The notes under the pieces are model-generated. The model had not been told where the DNA came from, ran no database searches, and worked only from the letters and a program-made list of their open reading frames with translations. A stretch of DNA of 10,397 bases, taken from Smittium mucronatum (Eukaryota; Kickxellomycota; Harpellomycetes; Harpellales; Legeriomycetaceae). Below, one piece after another: positions 7,510 to 10,397 of the stretch (position 1 is its first letter; every line of letters starts with the position of its first letter). The stretch lies in NCBI GenBank assembly GCA_001953115.1, contig LSSL01000202.1:7124-17520 (forward strand), read 5' to 3'. Position numbers and translations under genes: made by a program.

Positions 7510-7830
7510 TGAAAAAAAGATCCAATTTCGCGAAAATCGAGAATTTAGCTCAGTGTTTTATTTTCATTTTAGGTGTATTACCTAAATTTTTTGCTTTTTG
7601 CTTTTTTCTTTATCCTCTTTTTTTATTTTTCCATCTGGAACGAATTATTTTCATCTCTGCACTTATATCAAAACAATTATTAATACTTCGCGATTATTCA
7701 AGAACAAAAAAAAGTTGTTAAATCAAATCATTATATTTGGTTGTAATTGTGCATATATATATTACGCGATTTTTATAATTTGCGAATTATTTTAGGTACA
7801 AAATTTTATGAAAATCGAGGGATACCTAAG
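7510..7830. repeat. Candidate right terminal region of a Tigger-type element
   Basis: The segment ends AAAATCGAGGGATACCTA; its reverse complement starts TAGGTATCCCTCGATTTT, matching the left end at 4037 at about 11 of 13 aligned outer positions. Several CpG-containing motifs that are rare elsewhere in the window cluster here: TTTCGCGAAAATCGAG (7527), TTCGCGATTATTC (7687), TACGCGATTTTTAT (7763) and TTTGCGAATTATT (7779). These resemble the TTTATGCGAA/TTCGCGGATC motifs of the left end. The orientation is that expected for a right terminus. It could instead be the end of a second related element. Confidence 0.38.
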
Positions 7831-8474
7831 GTACAAGTTTAATAGAAAAGTATTCGTTATCAAAGATTATCCACCATATTGATTTATATTCGACTATTTT
7901 AAGCCAACTCTACTAAAATGAGCTTCATTAGGCTATTTTAAGAGACTTTCGGCTAAAAAAAAATCTGAAAGATTACTTCATTTGATTATACAACTCTAGC
8001 GCGATTTTTATGCTCTTTCTTGTAACACGATAGCAAGCCCTAGACTTTCAATAGGCTAAGCTAGCTTTTTTTTTTTTTGAAAATTTGACATAATTAAAAC
8101 CTTTTTTTTGGATTAAAACGTTTTATATATAAATATGCACTAAAGTACCAAAGAGCTCTCTTATCTGTTCTACCCAAGGAAAATTTTAGTGAACTGGTCA
8201 ATAAAAATTCTGATAACACAATCATAATAATTTTAAATAAAAAATAAAGAAAAATTTAAGACCAACAGAAAATATATAAAGGGAAAATGCTAAATCAAGC
8301 GGATATCAGTCCGTCCGATACACATATGGGACGCAGCTGAAATAAATTATTTTCAAAAAAAGATGTATCATCAGATAAAATATAAAAAAATGATTAGCAT
8401 ATAGGATAAGTATAAGGTACTCCCCATGATTGAATATGTGACAAAGAATAAACCTAAGACAGAATTGTATGCAT
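7831..8474. other. AT-rich stretch, nothing clear
   Basis: No coding frame is supported. The 12-mer CGCGATTTTTAT at 8000-8011 repeats one at 7765-7776, and CTATTTTAAG occurs twice near 7894 and 7933, so the edge of a repeat family may extend to about 8015. The remainder is A-rich filler. Confidence 0.45.
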
Positions 8475-8486
8475 GGGGGGGGGGGG
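8475..8486. repeat. Poly(G) tract of 12
   Basis: GCAT is followed by twelve consecutive G and then CAAC. In DNA this AT-rich it stands out strongly. It could be a real slippage tract or a sequencing and assembly artefact; long G runs are a known trouble spot for two-colour short-read chemistry. Confidence 0.9.
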
Positions 8487-10397
8487 CAACTCATAAATTG
8501 GAATTTAAACTTTCAAAATTAAACGAAAATATCGAGTTTAAAAAATCGAACTAAAACAAATAAAAAACGATAAAAATTATTTGAGATAGACCCCACAAGA
8601 ACATTTTATTCATCAAATTTAAAAATTCCATAGACAAGGAGAAAGCAAAAAAATGAACATAAATTATAAATCCAAAAAAATAAATCTATTAAAAACCACA
8701 GAATACATCAGTGACCATAAATAGATAGGTATGTCTTCATATAATGATCTTAATATATAGGAGGCTAGTACAGGCAGAAAAAGTTCTGGACATATTGGTA
8801 CTCTAACAAAAAATATTAGACGTTTAGCCATTTAAAAATAGAAAATTCCCCTTTAAATCCAAAAAAAATTGATATAATTTACATAAATATAAATCTTAAC
8901 TATACAGGGGGGTCTAAGATATGTACATATTGCAAAGATTTTGGATACTGAAAAAACGTTTTTTTCAAAACGTCAAAGAAAAAAACTCAGTAAAAATATA
9001 AAGCTTCTCTAATAAAACATTAAAAAAGTTTTGTTATTAGAGGGCTTAAATTTTCTGGATAAAGCAGAAAATTTTTAAAGTATTAATTCCTAAGAAGCCG
9101 AAAAATAGGAAACCCCAAAGCTCAAGGCTATAGATTAAAATAAATTTTTATAATATAGACCCAATAATATATAAATCGGCTTGGAAAAATATAATAGTGT
9201 CAAAAAAAATCCTAAAAATTCTCGAAGTGCACCGTTCAACAACATTGTAACCAAAAGTTTAAAACAGACTAAAGTAAAATAAAGCAACAAGAAACATATA
9301 AAAGTTAAAATCATCGTTTCACCCAACATAAGAACGAATATCAGGAAAATAATCAAATATAAACCAAACCAAATTAGTATCTCAAAAGAGAAAAAAAAAA
9401 TTAACAGAATAGGAGGTTCACATAACGAGAAAAACATTGACGTGATGGAAATTGAATATATTATTTCTGAAAAAAAATCCTAAATAGAACTGAAAATAGT
9501 GGGGAAAATCAAATGAATCGCGAAATAGCTCTTGTGATTTAGATAATCGCGATTGTGAGATTTAAGAAAATAAAGCTATATAACTGTCAATAATTATTGA
9601 TAAACCCCATATTCAAAACCAAGAAGTGTATCACAATTAGATTTAAAAAAACACACCCGGAAGTATTGAATTAGCCGAAAATTCATATCAATCCAAAAAA
9701 CCTGAATATTAAAATTTCACAGAACAGAAAATACCTTAATAAACAAAAACAAATGAAAAAAACAAATATTCTAATGATTATCAAAATAAATCATATCCCA
9801 AATCTTTAAATTAATATCAAATAATACAAAAAAAGAAAGCCATTTAAATTTTCCAAAGAAAAAAATCCAACCGAAAGTCGCATGCATGCAGTAATTAAAA
9901 ATCAAAGATGATGAAATACCTTTTTTGGAATACATATTTGGAGGAATAATAAATTATGGACCAAAATGATACCATATTAGTCAAAAACCTAATATTAGAA
10001 TTATAAATAGCGAAATATATTTTGAAGGCATAATAATGATCGCGGATTTAATAAATGAAAAATCCAGGTAACCATTGAGAACATTAATCCTGTACTTATC
10101 CAATACTAGTAAATTAAAAAAAAAGTCTACTAGCATTTTTACTGAATAAGCTATTGTGACTGAATAACGCAATTCACCACCATAAAATTATGATGCTATT
10201 TAGTGACATAATTATTGTCTAAAGTGCAAAATATATAGATAAAATCCGGGAAAAATAAAAGGATAATTGAGTAATATTAAGTAATTAATTGATAAATCCA
10301 CTTTTTATAATATTTGCACAAATTTATACCTTTAATTAACCAATTACACCTGTATTGACAATTCAGGAAAACAAAATTCAAGAATAAATCATATATT
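8487..10397. other. A-rich gene desert, no supported feature
   Basis: The plus strand is strongly A-biased over T, and stops break every frame. The longest minus-strand frame (9437-9135) is an artefact of this: it encodes almost only Phe, Leu and Ile. Short plus-strand runs such as KILDTEKTFFSKRQRKKLSK near 8935-8990 look faintly protein-like, but I could not connect them to a family. Confidence 0.5.

Larger units (their letters stand above)
4037..7830 (+). mobile_element. Tigger-type (pogo superfamily) DNA transposon fossil, inferred extent
   Basis: The left terminus at 4037 (CAGATAACCCTCATTTT) and the reverse complement of the right one ending near 7830 (TAGGTATCCCTCGATTTT) agree at most positions, as terminal inverted repeats should, and enclose a plus-strand transposase remnant at 4312-5982. 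The 3.8-kb span is longer than Tigger elements I know of (about 2.4 kb for human Tigger1), so the AT-rich 5983-7500 stretch may include later insertions, or the right end may belong to a second element. A TA target duplication is not clean at either end. Confidence 0.33.

Noticed and set aside
7509..7795. Two overlapping plus-strand frames of 65-70 codons rich in Phe, Leu and Ile
   Set aside because: They overlap the repeat-rich candidate terminus and have the composition of random T-rich DNA rather than a membrane protein with ordered segments.
4029..8175. 15-bp inverted match (14/15) between 4029-4043 and 8161-8175, considered as element ends
   Set aside because: Similarity stops at once inside the putative ends, and one such match is expected by chance in 10 kb; the 7830 end aligns better.
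9135..9437. Minus-strand 100-codon hydrophobic frame
   Set aside because: It is antisense to A-rich DNA; the Phe/Leu/Ile content follows from base composition and there are no loop or charge patterns of a real membrane protein.

Overview
This is an AT-rich eukaryotic nuclear window, with roughly a third or less G+C and long A and T homopolymers. Only one gene is certain: a glyoxalase I (lactoylglutathione lyase) on the minus strand, split by two short spliceosomal introns of 82 and 74 bp. Short introns, a His metal ligand in the NHTM motif, strong AT bias and decayed transposons suit an AT-rich, probably early-diverging, fungus. A small-intron invertebrate or protist cannot be excluded, and I could not place the species.

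Layout. 1-640: three copies of a very short poly(A)-tailed sequence, ending TTCCGYGATAC(A)n. Two sit back to back in overlapping target-site duplications. The same stretch holds a 40-bp tandem duplication and an unrecognised minus-strand reading frame (40-321). 640-1440: moderate-GC sequence with a possible minus-strand gene remnant, including a 56-bp segment with excellent intron signals. 1440-1926: nothing clear. 1927-2640: the glyoxalase I gene and its probable poly(A) signal. 2691-3424: starting head-to-head with the glyoxalase gene, a plus-strand stretch unusually free of stops, read as an unrecognised decayed or unresolved gene. 4037-5982: a decayed Tigger-type (pogo superfamily, IS630/Tc1/mariner) DNA transposon with its left end, DNA-binding helix-turn-helix, the three catalytic Asp positions and C-terminal tail all recognisable, but broken by stops and frameshifts. 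A plausible right end lies at about 7830. 6000-10397: very AT-rich sequence without convincing genes.

No operon, rRNA, tRNA or CRISPR array was seen. The genes do not form a pathway: the window is one housekeeping detoxification gene in a repeat-rich, slowly decaying neighbourhood. The most interesting signals are the twin mini-retroposon insertion at 478-574 and the 61-bp segment at 4845-4905, whose exact removal restores the Tigger reading frame.
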